Origin: Dipylidium caninum | Lineage: Eukaryota > Platyhelminthes > Cestoda > Cyclophyllidea > Dipylidiidae | Direction: 5' to 3' | NCBI GenBank assembly: GCA_017562135.1 | Contig: QEYB01000526.1 | Span: 62,001-126,000, forward strand | Length of the DNA: 64,000 nt | Shown: positions 13,041 to 26,735 of the stretch, one piece after another | Layout of the letters: every line of letters starts with the position of its first letter | Numbering within the stretch: the stretch's first letter is position 1 | Made by a program: the position numbers and the translations under genes | Notes under the pieces: generated by a model | What the model was told of the DNA's origin: nothing | Database searches by the model: none | Seen by the model: the letters and a program-made list of their open reading frames with translations, nothing else

Positions 13041-14002
13041 GCCGTCCTCATCGCTAGCTTTTCGGCCGCCGCTTTGCACTCCGTAATTTAATCTGCTGCT
13101 TTTATTTTCCTCCTTCCTGCCACGTCCTGCGTGTATACCTTGTCGGCCTTTTCGTTTGTAAACACTTTCCACTTTCCTTGATTTTATTCTCAACTACTTC
13201 CTAACACTATTCCTTTCCCTGCAGCCGTCTTCCTTTTCTACTTTCTCCTCCGCTTTGTCAGTAACTCTTGTTTTACCATTCTTTCAATCTCCGGCCCCTG
13301 TGAATCGAGACTCTCTTGTTGGCAGTTTTTCGGAGCTCCTTCACTTCCCGCGCGAATTCCTGCGGTCTTGCAAGTCGCACTGAACTTTTTCCCTGCCCCA
13401 CTGACATTAGTGTTGATCGCGGAGGTCCATCTCCACCAACATTTGACGTCTCTCATTCGCCAACTGTGCGCGGTGCCCCACTGTGAGGTCTTCCGGTGGG
13501 AGGGGATGCGGGGGAAGACCGCACCCTGCAGTTTTCGGCTGCGGATCCCTCAGAGTTCACCGTCCTGACGGTCCAGTCGCCGAGTCAATCCTTAGTTCTC
13601 CGTCAGACGATCCGCTTCGAAGTGGTTGTTTATTGTGCTACCACGACTTTAAATGAAGTCGGCTATGTAAATTAACTTGAAAAAAAAACCACTTTACAAA
13701 TTTTGTCCCCCCCCCGGGGAAAAGGAGGTTAGATTCCCCCCTTAATTTGTTATGCTTTTTCGTCTCTTTGCCCTCCTATTAAACAAAATATTTTTGCCTC
13801 ACGCGGCAGTTCACCTCGTAACTTAAACTCGAGACTTGGAAGCGGACTCTTAAGCCTTCACAGAGCCATCTCTGCGGATGTTACTTATTGACAATAAGTA
13901 AAAACAACAAACCTCTATTTTGGATGTACAAAAAGTGAGTGGTTTTTGTACAACAAGTTGGCAAAAACGATGACAGCGACAAGAGCGAACTCACGCCTGC
14001 CC
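13041..14002. other. Intergenic stretch between inverted repeat 1 and the calmodulin-like gene
   Basis: No coding region can be supported here. Toward the right it should hold the 3' untranslated region of the calmodulin-like gene. TTTATT at 13629-13634, read on the minus strand, is a possible AATAAA signal for it, about 370 bases after the stop. A C-run followed by a G-run near 13709-13719 is the only other visible structure. Confidence 0.4.
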
Positions 14003-14950
14003 CTAGTCCGATTTCGGTGTGTCTTCTCCGCCTCCCGGAGGAAAATCGTAGATCATGGTCTTGAATTCTATAATATGATGAGGTCAGTGCCATTATTTTT
14101 ACAGAAACAGTCTGCCAAACCATTGAAGTATTAGCATGGCAATGTTTTAAAACAAGATGTAAAGATGAGCGGGTATACCTTCGAAAGTTACCCTTCCATC
14201 GCCGTCTTTGTCCGCCTCTGAGAGTATATCAGCCGCCTCACCATCTGCAACTCGAAATAACTTCCGCAAGAGAACGATTAATTACCCGGAAACTTCGAGG
14301 CCCCATTTGACTTAAGACTGTTTTGGAGCTCCTTTGAGGTTTATGTATCCATCATTATCCTAGCAAAATTGAACAAAAAACAATTAATCTAACCTCATAG
14401 TTATTTAATATTTCTTTTCATTTTTAATGTATTAACTGATTGTATTGGAGTATTGAGAGACTTTTTCTTGATGCTTTGTTTGTTTCATTAAGCTACGCTT
14501 AATTTGTGTCGAGGTGCACGGATTTTCAAATTATCCACAGAAGGCGACTTAAAAGCCCCACTAGGTCAGAAGTTATCTATTTAAAAGTCCCTTCATTTTC
14601 AAATGATTGTAATCTGCTTTACTCTTACCTTATCGAAAACCCGAAAGGTCTCGCGCAACGTCGCGACATCAGGCGCCGACGTCAGTTCTTTGGCACCGAA
14701 GCATTCGACAAACTCGTCGAACGCTATTTGCCCATCGCCTAGGAATATGCCGGAAAAGTAGAGTCTTTAACGTAATTGACCAAATTTTGGCCAACTCCAA
14801 ACTAACCGTTGATGTCTGCTTGACTCATTAGCAACTTTATTTGAACTGACGAGGGGTCCAAGCTAACTACACTCAGAATTTTGGCAAACTCCTCCTTGCT
14901 TATCGTCCCATTTCCGTCGGTGTCGAAGCAGTTAAATATGTCACGGAGTT
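14003..14950 (-). CDS. Calmodulin-like protein with four EF-hands (first exon not found)
   Basis: Five short exons on the minus strand were found by reading EF-hand loops: 14807-14950, 14629-14738, 14286-14359, 14179-14250 and 14003-14067. All four calcium loops are complete: DTDGNGTISKEE, DINGDGQIAFDE, DKDNDGYIN with the following Leu-Lys-Glu, and DKDGDGRVTFEE once spliced. Loop II is split by an intron. The layout (two EF-hand pairs joined by a long linker, about 153 residues visible) is that of calmodulin or a close relative. The tail after hand IV is Gly/Pro/Asp-rich and unlike true calmodulin, so I would not call it calmodulin itself. The 74-base exon must be 73 bases for its borders to be in phase: one extra G interrupts EF-hand III near 14331. 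The start codon must lie upstream of 14950, and I could not find it. One intron is only 35 bases. Confidence 0.85.
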
Positions 14951-14999
14951 CTGCGTATGAGTAACCAAGAAATAAGCAAGTAATTACAGTCTCGTTACA

Positions 15000-17900
15000 G
15001 TTTAAATATGGTAAATATACGTTTGTTCGCTGTTAATTTCTCTCTTGGGCTTAAATTGAGATAGCAGGGGTGATTTAGACACATTGTCGAGCCGGGATGA
15101 GCAGGTGACTTAGTAAGCAAGGTAAAGCGGATAAGTTAGTCCCGGTGTATATTCGTCAATGCATTTCAAGTTACGTAGGAGTAAATACGTAGACGCTCTA
15201 AATGGGTCTACCACAAAACAACAACGAAATGTCTGGCTAACAAAGCAAGCTCATTAGCACTAGGAACTCGGAGATCGTGGCGATTCTCTCTGTCGTGTGG
15301 GCGGATTCTTTTCCCTCTACACATCACCTTCTTGATGCCGGAAAATACTTTTATTTCACTACCATAGATCCAAATATTTAGGTTCTCGGGCAATCAACAA
15401 AGCGGTGAAAGTTACGTTGCTAATCATTAATTTTGCAAAAAGCACGCAAAACACATCTGCCTACCGTTTAATTGCGTGGGTGAGAGGTTGTGAGCCTCCT
15501 AAAAGTTTAAGAACAACAGTAAGTCCCCGGTAACTTTGATAATTGGTGGTGAGTTCTAAGATAAAATACGAGTGGAACGGAGTGCCTGCGCAAAATGCGA
15601 TGTGTGTTCAATCTTTCGGCCGCACTCTGCCCCTTTAATTGCTTAAAATTCGGCTTCCTTTTTTCCCAAGCTTTCATGGTAATAATCGTCCTTTGTTGAA
15701 TTATAATCCGCGAGGGTGGAATTGGTTCCATTAGGCCTATTTTTGATCCGTAATTTAAGCGTCATTGTGTAATCCACACAGCTGCCATCAAGTTGTGTGT
15801 CATTAAAACTTTAACATTGTTACACTTTGTACTCAACAATGATTTGCTCCCATTTTCTTAATAGATTTCTCGCAAAGACTTTCTTCCGGTAAAGTGGATT
15901 TGAGGATTTGGATCACGATCAGAGCGTCTTTTCCTATGAAGCATCGGTTCCCTCTCCTGTTAGTGTGTGTATGCGCCAGACCAACGCGAGACACAATCTC
16001 AGTCATCTGCGAATTATTCTTGGAAGAAAACAGCATTTATTATTTTCTGTTATCAGACGGACTTTGCTGCCCTACTAACTAATTGTGTTTTCTTTAAAAT
16101 CTAGAGCAAGCTCTGTCGTCATCGGTTAGGCGAAAAAATAAAATTACTGAGACTACGTGGGACAATAATAGAGTGGTTAATTAAAAAATTTTACTCCCTG
16201 AAAAAGCAAATTTCAGGTGGCTTCGAATCGGTCAGAGGAAATCTTGGCGATTTTTGCAACAAAGAAATAATTTGTATTAGCGTTTAGTAACAATGCCGTT
16301 CACCTTTTGATAAACTCATTAATAAGGGTAGCAGAAAATAACAAAAAATGAATTAGCAGGAAATCTTGAGAATAATTATTAAATTTCACTACATTATAGG
16401 ACATAATATGTATTATTCTCATTAAAATTGACAAAAACGCGTAACCAATCATTCAAAAGTAGATAAAAGCCAGAATATGGGGATTTTAGCGCTGGCCGTC
16501 AGGGTGCGGCGACACAACGGGACCGACTTGCCATGATTTCCTCGTCCGATGGGCAGTTCTTTGTGTGACAATAGCGAAAAAATGTCATCTTTTAAGGCCA
16601 ACTCGACAGAGAAAAGAGAGAATAGGAGGGCGTTTTTACCTCAAGCAATTCTTGCCATTGGCTACCCTGGGCGATGAGGATGGCCTAAGGAAATCGAGGG
16701 AGTGTGTGCGGATTGGCTGGAGTCGGCGATAGCCTCGCCCAAATCACGTGCTGGCTGGCAAGCATCCCCGGGGTGTGGCTTCCTCTGAGCTCTTGGAACT
16801 CCTAGGATGGGACATTTATAAGTCATAAAAGTCCATCGTGATTGTAAGCTATTTTTCGGCCGAACCTTGCCTGGTTGGCCTTCCAGCCTTATAGTATGTT
16901 GTGCAAATTTAGCGTCTTAGGGCCCACAACGGCGACAACATCCGGGCTGTGGAGGCATCATATCGAGTTCCCTCCGCAAACCGACTCTGCCGAGGGATTC
17001 AAATCGGACGTTGGTAAATGGATGCTTTCTCGGATCACCGTGGCAGTGAAGATGTTTTCCTGAGGCCGTCCCTACTAGATGCGACTGACAACATGCTCTC
17101 CAGTGTCATTGTTTGATTAGTGGCTTGTTATAACCTGCAACCGATGTCCTGTACCGCCCTATTGTTCATGTGTCCACCCCGTCACGGCACCGACGTGAGT
17201 CACTGCGCCCATATACCCGACTTTTACTCCCGAATACTGTGTGTTTCCCAGCCCCATTTTTGTGATGTGCTCTGTTTGTGCTGCTTTCGCACACAATCAC
17301 GGCGTTACGTCCGCTTCGTTGAGCATGAAGAGGGGGCGGGCGGGTAGGCGAACCCATCGCCATAGAAGTTCCTTCCTTAATGGTTTACCATCCAGTCGGG
17401 GGTTGGGAAGAAAGGTGTTGCCAGCTGCCTGGGCAGCGTGCTATAAACCGTGGAACAATTTGGGGTGCCATTTTAGGATGGAACAGGGCAGAGACGACGT
17501 GGATAACGCGAGTTTTTCCTAATTGCCTTTATTTCTGATACGATTCTCATCATACTGCCAAAATGGTATATGAGTAGTGTACTTTTAGGCTATCACAGAT
17601 CAAGACCTCACCGGTTTGCGTAGTTGTTATCTAACGCATTTAAAGTAAGCACTTTCCTACCTCGTTAAAGGGCGTCAACTGTGAGATAATTGCATTTTTG
17701 GCAGATAATTCATTAGTAGAAGTGCGTTCAGGCCGTCAGGGGGTTTTATGCTCACGCGCTTCTTCTTGGCTGCTTATCGCGGTGTGACGTCTGGACGAGC
17801 GAGTGAATTTCAGTGGCTGAGACATGCCACAACCGAACCGCTTTGTCACGACACTCCGAATTTATTTCAGAGGAGTTGTCTAATTCCATCGGCGTCCCAG

Positions 17901-20900
17901 CTTACTGTGAGCAGCTGAAAACCGTGGGTTTGCCGCGGAAACCTGCGCTGTAGCCTCGCTTAGATCGCGTAATTCTTCGGTCCACTCCCGAATCTTAAAT
18001 CGCTCAGTGGGCAACAAGACTTAACCACTTTCCCCACCGTGTGTGCAGCTGTTCCTCCGGAGGAAGGTGATGTCGCCCACGAGTGTACATAATTGAACAA
18101 AGTCTCCGAGTGCCAAGGCCGTCGGCGTAAACAAACAAACAAACACAAACGGCTCATATGACATGGGCGAAACCGAGCACCGGCAGTCAAGATGTCAAGT
18201 CAGCGTGGCAGTGGTGGATGCAGGCACGCAGTTGGGCGTGGTAGAAAACGTCGTGCCTCGTCAAAGTTGACAGATAGGCCAGAGTAGTTCGGGCTTTATT
18301 TTAGCCGCGAAGGCTGTAGCCAAAAGGAAAAACAACTCCTCAATTCGGACAATAGACTTCTTCCATTCACTGCCATGTTGATGATAAGCATTGTAGGCGA
18401 GTGGGAAAGGCGGAATATCATTTTTTTGCGACATCGGCATCTTCTCATCTGCAAAATGAGTCATTTACTTTGAAAAGTTACAAAAAAGGAGTTTCGAGTA
18501 GCTACGTTAAGTTTTCGGAATGTCAGGATTTGACATGTTACCCTCCAAGGAGTTTAAATAGTCTATTGAGAAAAAAAAACAGAAATTTTCAACTAAATTG
18601 TCAAATAAACTGTAATTGTGTGGTTACCTTTCGAGACGAGCCCCGGTAGGACGCACAGACCCCGAATATCCCCACAGGACGACAGCATATCCGCTAACTT
18701 GCACACCGGCTATTTTTGGCGGCGTCGGCCGTCTTGAGTGCCTCGACAAGTGGGCAGAGGCGGGCGAAAACTCCCCTCCAACAACCACCTCGTCTGCAAC
18801 ACGGATTGTTGGCCCGAGTCAGGTCGCCTCTCAGGCGTCCACAATCCCAGACTTCAGCCGCTCTCACCCAGCGTCCGACAGGTTGCCCGTATTGCCTGGT
18901 GTCGGCGCCAGGGACGGCCAAAATCGCGTCTCTGTGGACGATTTTATCTAACGTAATATATGAATAAATAAAAACAAATTCGAAGTAATAGAAAATTGGG
19001 GAGGGAGGCAGAGAAAAAGCGAAATTTCCGTTAAACTCGCCTTAGATGCGTCATTGCCTCGAGCTGACGATTTGTCGACTGGTCACGTGAAGAGCTCGTA
19101 GTAAAATCAATTTTAAAAATCGATATTTGTTTCACAAAATCGATATGTTTTAGAAGTGGACATTATTTGACCGTTATGACAAGGGGAAAGTTTATTCAAA
19201 TGCCGAATGCGCTCGAATTGTGGGATGCGAAAGTAAATGAGAAAGGTGGTTTATAATTTTATATTTCAACAAATTCACTTTGATCCGTTCGTACTACTTT
19301 TAATCTGTTAAGTAGATTTACCGTTGCACAGTTACAACATTCGACATTCACGAACTCAGAACTTTTATCGCTCAAGTTGGCACTTTATCCGCCAATTTAT
19401 ATTGCTTCCGTGTAGGCTAACGAGGAATTTGCTTTTTTTTCCCCAAAATCTAGTCGAGGAAAATAAGAGAGCATTAAAGAAGTAAGTTGAATTTTTGGAA
19501 CATAACTGCCTCACGCCTCCAACAAATCCTCCCATCATTTTGCTTTCCCTATCTTCTTCCTCCTCATCCCGCCTCCTTCTCCCGTCGCGCCTCTTTCCGC
19601 CGCTTAATGGGACTGCCGGGCACTAGGAAGGGCCAAATATCCATGCCTAGTGAATAGTCCGCCGTTTTTTGCTGGCTACGGAAGACAAATAAGAGCAAAA
19701 AGTACTTACATTCAGCGAATCACAATCGCATCCCTTTGTGGATCACATTTGTAAAGCTTGAGGAAATTCGTTGTCGCGTCTACGCGTCGCATATCACCAA
19801 ATTTGGCAATTTCTTTGGTACAACAGTTGTCACCCGCCAGGAGAAGACGGGTCTACAACTCCACAGCTCAAATTGGTGGCGTAAAATTTTCTAAAGGACG
19901 TTGGCTTTTGAATCGGCCACTGTGAGAAGATTGACGATTTCACAGTTGGACGTCTGGACGAGGACATTAGGGCGGAGGGGGCAGGCTGCACCGACCTCCC
20001 AGCGCACTGTTAACACTTTTGCCCTGTGTGCGATGGACTTCAAGTGCTTTCAACAGTAAACAGGCGGGACAACGAGTCGCTCGACCCTGCGGAGTGTTGG
20101 TAGCCAGTGGAATACGCCAAGAAGCCGTATATGTGACTTTTAGCTTTACCAAGAAACACGCTCCACAAAGTCGAAATGTGTATTTAACACCCGAATGTCA
20201 ATAATTTGCACATTTACGCACAAAATCGCGTTGAAACATGACACAACTTTCATAGTTGATGTTGTCAGGAAGTGTAACAATATTATCAATGACAGGTTGG
20301 TGATTTGCTCGGTTAATTTCGGTTTTTCCATTGTCAGGAAGAATTCACTCCTTATTCTGCCAAAGAAGGTAGCCTGGATGATATCGGACAGCTACACGCC
20401 GAAAAGATCTTCCCAGGCATGGAGGACATCCCTTCGTCTGAGCTGCACGATCACACCGAGGCGAATGTTGCCTGAGTTGAATTGTTTTATCGGTTGGAAA
20501 TGTGTGAGTACGGCGGTCAACTGCTTTGGGAGTTTCTCTTGAGTCCCCCTTTAATTGTTGGCTCTTTTGGTCGCTGCTTTCAGGGCTTCTACAACCTCGA
20601 TGTGGCCCACTCGAGGATCTCGCGCGACTCCCCCTCAACCGCCTGACATCTTGGCTGTATAAATGGTTCACTTTGGTGTACTTTTTTTTTACTAACACGA
20701 ATAAAAACGCGCCTTTTCTTGTCACTGACAAGGGTACGTTTAAAGTGCCATTTTGCCCCACTCAATTTGAGAAAGTTAATCGGGCGTTTACTACTGTTGA
20801 CTTTTCAGTAGCATCGTGCTCATCCGCACTAGACTTGCTCTGAGGCGACTTGATGGTTGCCCTGCCTTGGCGGTAGATCAAACCACTTTTTTTGTGTTCT

Positions 20901-23900
20901 CGCCCCTAAGTGGCGTCGGAATACCCAAAAAGGAAAGCGACTGGTTGACATTAACCCTTCCCCCCAGGGACTGATTATTTCGTCCTGGCCAACAGCCTGA
21001 CCGGCGAGCAACGCATGGCCGTTGGGATACCGGAAGCAACCAGCGGCAGTTGGTGGACAACTGAAAGCCAGTGCTCAAAGATTACAAAGTTGACCGGCCA
21101 CCAAATGTCCATCGGCATGTGAGACAACTCCAGAATGACTCCCAGCCTCGTCGAACTTCCATTATGGCCACATTCGCGACTTGGAGGGAGGCGGTGTGAA
21201 GCGCACCAGAAGTGCGCAAAAGACGGAGCAATAACTGTTGACAGAACCTGGATAGAAGCATTTCAGGGCCCACCAACATTTAGATTTATGCGAATCTTTA
21301 GGCCAGCCAAATACACTTCCCAGATGGGACTGCCAATCCAGGGTAAACTGAGCGGCTAGTCGCCAAATTGTTCGGCTTAGGGGAAAAATCCCTTCGGAAA
21401 ATTAGTCCGTCACCGTCTAGCAGGCCGAAGGTGGGCATTCGCACCGGATTAATGAGGCACGCTGGAGTGAATTGGGTGAGGGCGTTTGATTGCTTTATCA
21501 TAATTCGGTTTCATCTTATAGCCCTTTGACCCCTAGGATAATAAAATTGTCGGCATTATTAGCACAGCACATATTCCCCCAAAACTGCACGTGTCCATTT
21601 GCTGTTTTTGCGGTTTTTTATACTCTTCCACTTTTTATTGTGATGAGTTAAGAAGACTGCGAAAAAACGTGTCTACTACTGCCCACGTCGGTCCCATTTA
21701 TCCGCGGGTAGAGCCGTTCACTGCTACCATTTTTCTCTTTGCTTCTTCAGTAATGTGCATGATAAGAATTTGAAAGTTGCCTTACATTCGGAGGCATTTA
21801 GCAAAATAATTATTGTGTCTTACCGCTTTCCCTTTCCACGAATATAGCAACAGAAACATATAATGGCTGGTTGAATAATAAGAAGTCGCATAAGGATCAG
21901 GATCTAAAAAGACATTTGTTGAACCATAATGCGCCCATAAGAGGCTAATTTCAGCAAAATTATTCTATAAGATGCTGTAATGCCTTAAAAGGAGGAAAGT
22001 GGGCTCTATTTTACTTAATTATTTATACATTTATTTGGATAGAAAACGCCCACGCACTCTCAAAGCCGTGCCCACTTGCATGCCATGAGATGAGAGAACC
22101 TCGTGATTTTTTAACACAACCGCCGCTCTCACACCTTCGGTTATGACGAATAATCGATAAACCCGGAAACATTGCTTCGCCACTCATTGGACGAAAAATG
22201 CGCGCAACTTCAAATTCACAAGATAATCGATAAACTTTTTGGCGCGAAATACGCGGCGGTTACCCCAAAACTTCCGACAATTACAAAAAGGGCAATTATG
22301 GGAATGTTTGAGTGAGATTTACACGATTGAATTAGACAGCCTGTTAATGCTACTAGGGCCTCTTGGGGAGAATATTCACAGCACTTGGCACCTTTTCCTA
22401 CCTGATGACCTCATGCAGTTGGAGTGATGGAATGTTTTTGGATCGTTGACTTGTTGTTACTACAAGCAATTAGCATGCGAGGTGGCCGTGGAAAATTTTC
22501 AGACTCCCCTCAATCACACTTGGACGATCAAATGTCCCACACTTTTCGGTGTCACTTAATTAGCGAAACGGCAACGGGCAATTAAGACGACAACACTCAC
22601 ATAATCCCACACAGTCGCCTACATAACAAACACATACGTGGGAATACAGAAAAAGACAAATTATCAAAGCCATTCTTAACATTTTCCGACTTATAAAATG
22701 TCCTTCCCATTTGAGCACTTCATTTGTGTAGTGAATCCCCTTAAAGGGTAACCTCGGTGAAACCAACCTAAATAAGTCGAATAAAATTTAATAAGGGCTT
22801 TTCCCATTCCACTCACATTAAACGCACTTGTTGACTGGATTTCGGTGCTTGCTCAAACAAATTCTGATAAATTGCCTTCAAGACAGCGGCAATTATATTT
22901 GTCTTTTAAAATTGAAAAAAACTTCTCTCCGACCGCCTTGAAACGCATCCAAGAAAGTGTGGGTTTAATCTCTACCCAGCGCACCTCCAATCCTTCTAGC
23001 TGAACGTCTAATTAAACTGTTTACTGCAACTAAAGAAATCAATGGAATGATCCAAAATTGCATTTTTTTCGATCTATCCACGAAACTGGCGTCTGTCCAT
23101 ACTATGGAATTCATTAAGGAACAGCAACTTTTTAAAGGCGAAAAAAGACTGGCAAAGTGGAGTATAATAATTACACTCAGAGGGATGTTTCTTTCTCCAT
23201 TTCCGGTTGAAAGTAAAAAAAGGGGGCAGAGGTGAGGCCTATAGCAGAATATTCTCCCTCCATCAATTATGACCGTGATGCCTACTTTTTTACTCTTCAT
23301 CGTCTGAAAAAAAGGGGAGAAGAAAACGTTTTAGTGAAAATGGCTCGATTTTTGGGGGCAAAATTTTCTCGTCTGTTGAACTCACCCCTACCGTTGGAGA
23401 AGTGAACACGCATAAGTTACGCGCCCCTCGTCATGCACTTTGCACTCACACGTGCAGACCTCATCGATCTTCGCAGCATGATCGATGGACTAATCAATAA
23501 TCGCGGTCCAGTAATTAGTACGGAGCAGAGGTAGCAACCAATCAGGAGGCAGGAAAGGCCGCTAGCATTTTGTGCCCTCGCGGTGTTATTTGTTCTGGTG
23601 GAAGGTAAGGAAAAGAGAATTTGGAGGCTTCGAATTGGGGGGGCACCTCAACGATGAGAAATTAAGCGATCAGACGTGTCCAAAATGGTACTTTCAAGGG
23701 TGATGTTTGTCTTGAGAAATGTGTCCATGCAAATTTTGCCTGACACCACCCACGAGTGTAAGTAGACGATTCCCCCGACTACGAATGCTCCCACGCTCAT
23801 TAAAAGCGCGGTAACTAAGGCGAAGAGGAGATGCCGTATGGGGAAGTGGGAAGATTAATGAAGTGCGCGCACAACATCGTCAAAATAGATTTTAACCAAG

Positions 23901-25700
23901 TGTTGTCAATGCCCATCAGACGCCTGCAATTCATCATGCCACGGGCTGGGAACTTGGCTCTAATTAATTGAGGTGCCAAAGAGTGCAAAATGGAGGTTTG
24001 AACAACCCCAAAATGATGTGAAAATGGCCACGTACTACAGCAGGGGGAATTAAGTGGCAAAAAGGCGGGGAAGTTTTTAGAATAAGTTTTGCCTTATATC
24101 CAGTGCCCATGAGGCCTTCTTTCAACTGGGCACCAAATTTGCACCGTCTGATTAAAAACAGGAGGAGGAGGAGGAGGAGGAGGAGGAGGTGAAAGATTAG
24201 GGTGTCCATAAAACCGTCAAGTTGAAGGTTTTCAGGCGGTTGTGAAGAATTCGTCCGGACAGGCAGACCGGCTGCGTGTGTGTGCTTAAAATGCTGCTTA
24301 GAAAATATTTAGCATTCCATCGCGAGGAAGGTGGAAGGAGAAATTAACCAGGGGTAACCTTTCCACCGTCGGAAGATCAAAGAAATGCGGTGTTTCTGAG
24401 AAAATTCGTGGACACCTACCTTGCTTATTTATATAAGCAGTTATCGTGCCTCAGCGTGGTGACATTTTGTCACTCAATAATTGTCAATAAAATACTTCGA
24501 TGTACACCGTTCTTCCTCCTCGTACTCGATCACCACAATGCAATTTCATGAGGTTGTAGATGAAAACACGTCTTTACATACATACAGGCATACTTTCATC
24601 CTCTTGACTGAAACAACAAGGCAACCGGAGGTGGCGGGAGGTGGTGTGGTGGGGGCTGCCAACAAGCCGGTGACAACCAATCAGATTGTCGTATTTCCAC
24701 CCCCTCTTAGTCACGGGACTTGAAAGTGGACTTGATTGTGTCTAGACGTTGGTAGCCTCCAGCAAACCGTACGAGTTACTCTAATCGCGACCTTCGACAG
24801 TCAGTTTTTGACACGGAGTCCCCCTGGAGCCCCTCGAGGCGGGGTGTTTGACGCGGGGCCGTCCACTTAACGCGACATCACAACACACCCTTTCATGCTC
24901 TGTCGCCCACGTGCAATGTCTAAATCACCCCAAAAGTAGCTTGAACGCAGACTGAGTGGCCTTGTTTTTATCAGACTGGAATAAAAGTGCGTGCTTCCGT
25001 CGGATTGGTGCAGGTTCAAGGTCATTGGAATGAGAACTCAAGTTTGAACTTTTTACACCTTCCGAACTTCCGTTTCCACGTGAAGCCATTGCATGGTGCT
25101 TTGAGACGGCGACATGGTCCAATAGAGGAACAGGTTTGCGAAGGTTGGGTATTCTGGCTGGAGGCAGGGAGGAGGAGCTCCGACTTCCGTGAATTAGGCG
25201 AATGGTGGGGCCTGAATGCGGGCTTTGCGAGGTAACGGAGGACAATCATCCGTTGTGGAAGGTTTGTCTACTGTCAATTTTACCACGAATTCGATGAACA
25301 GGGCGATGAAGGCCAAATTACGTCCTCGACAGGCCCAAGGATGATCGAGAAGCTTTCACCTTGTCGACTTTTGAAGCTCTGGACTTCAGGAAACCGGAAT
25401 ATGCTCCAACGATTGTCCGTCTCCCCATTTGGAGGGACGAGAGGACGCCCTGCACCCAGTCGACCGTCTGAGAGGGGGTTTGGCTTGATGTTTGACACCT
25501 TTAATGTTATTGTGGGCGAAGAATACTCCGCTGGAACCATCTAAATCAGGGAGGCCGCTGATGGCGGATGCGATTCGCGGGAAGCCTGCGTAACGACGCG
25601 AAGGCTGAAAGGAGGGGAGGAAATTGCATTCTGCTAAGCCTCCGTCCGCGTAAAAGTTGCTATGTGCGTCGGTGGTTGGAGACTTCGGGGCGAAAACGCT
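15000..25700. other. Long gene-poor interval
   Basis: I read both strands for conserved motifs, splice-bordered exons and RNA genes, and found nothing firm. It is mostly AT-rich, unlike the flanking repeats. Open stretches near 20337-20475 and 20967-21122 (+) follow acceptor-like sequences but end in stops with no recognisable domain, and stretches of that length are expected by chance. The first exon of the calmodulin-like gene may lie near its left end, and distal control elements of the Wnt gene could lie near its right end. Confidence 0.4.
24161..24189. repeat. GGA triplet microsatellite
   Basis: About ten perfect GGA units in a row. It is not in a supported gene. Confidence 0.9.
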
Positions 25701-25704
25701 TCCA

Positions 25705-26735
25705 CGACGAGGTCGAGCTCTGGAAGGTGCGCAGTCGAGTGAACGCTGGTCCGCGTCTGTCCACGTCCAGCCGCAACAAAGGGGTTGGTGTGCGCGTTTG
25801 TGTGGCATTGCATGACTTCGCATTCGCCTCCGATGATGTGCCACGCCATTCCATGCCATCGACTGCTGTCCTTCGCCTCTTGTCCACGCGGCGCGGCGCG
25901 GCGCGGCGCGACTCGCCTCTTCTCTCCCCGGACTGCCTCGCCTCGCTCTCGCCTCGCCAGGCTCGTCTCGTTTCTCCTCTTCGTCCTCCTCCCTCCTCCC
26001 TCCCTCCTTTCCGCCCTGCCTCCTGTCCTGCCACGCATGCCCCGCCTCGTGACGACTTCCTCGTCGGCCACCACGCACCATGAAGACGACGTCGGCTGCA
26101 CCAACCGGTTGTAGAAGCGTGCAGGGCGGTGGAGGTAGCCGAAGAGATGCCATCACCACCAACCTCCACCACCGACGCCATCATCGACGCCTCTATCGCC
26201 GCCATCGTTCGCCGCGCCTCTTCCACTCGCCCACTGCGCCTCGCCGTCCACGTGGTGGCGGCGTGTATGGCGAGGTTGCCGAGCCCCTCACCGTCGTGCG
26301 AGTGTGGCAAGACGAGGCGTCTCGCGGGTGTGGACAGCGCGTGAGGCGACTTTCCACGACCGGACCACTTGTCAGCTCTTCGCGTGTCCGGCGAACTCGC
26401 ACCGTCTCCGACTGCCAAGCGACTGAAAAGGGGCTGGCGATGAGTTTGGTGCTGCCAACGAACCTCCGTCCAGCTCGTCGAAGTGGGCGTCGAGGCTGCA
26501 ATTCGCGTCCCGATGCAACGTCGAGTTGGTTCTCGGTGGCCACCACGGCGACCGTCCACCTCGCCGACCTCCGCTCTCGAGGCCTCTTTCGACGTGCAGT
26601 GACGGCGTCTGCCGCCGATCACGAATTCTCGACGAGTTGATCGCCTTCGTCGCGATGAGCGCCAGACGCTCGACTGCCTCTCCACCTCCATGCCACTCTG
26701 TTTTCCTCTCCTTCCTCAAAATCGTCTCCAGACGC
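25705..26735. repeat. Inverted repeat 2, left arm
   Basis: This GC-rich block is repeated in reverse complement at about 32085-32715. Matches can be followed from around 25705-25800 (paired with 32600-32715), through 26030-26165 (paired with 32230-32355), to 26600-26735 (paired with 32085-32190). The left arm has about 410 bases (26170-26580) with no partner in the right arm, so either an insertion here or a deletion there. Frames are open in several registers because of composition, and I call no gene. Confidence 0.88.

Noticed and set aside
20337..20646. Possible small gene: open stretches after acceptor-like sites at about 20336 and 20583 (+)
   Set aside because: Each ends in a stop after 20-45 codons, no in-phase donor is found, and no domain is recognisable. 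Lengths are within chance.
20967..21122. 50-codon open stretch after a C-rich acceptor-like site
   Set aside because: No partner exons and no known motif, and open stretches of this length are common by chance.
25660..26691. Long open frames on both strands in the left arm of inverted repeat 2
   Set aside because: Same composition effect. No domain, and the matching right arm interrupts or shifts the frame.
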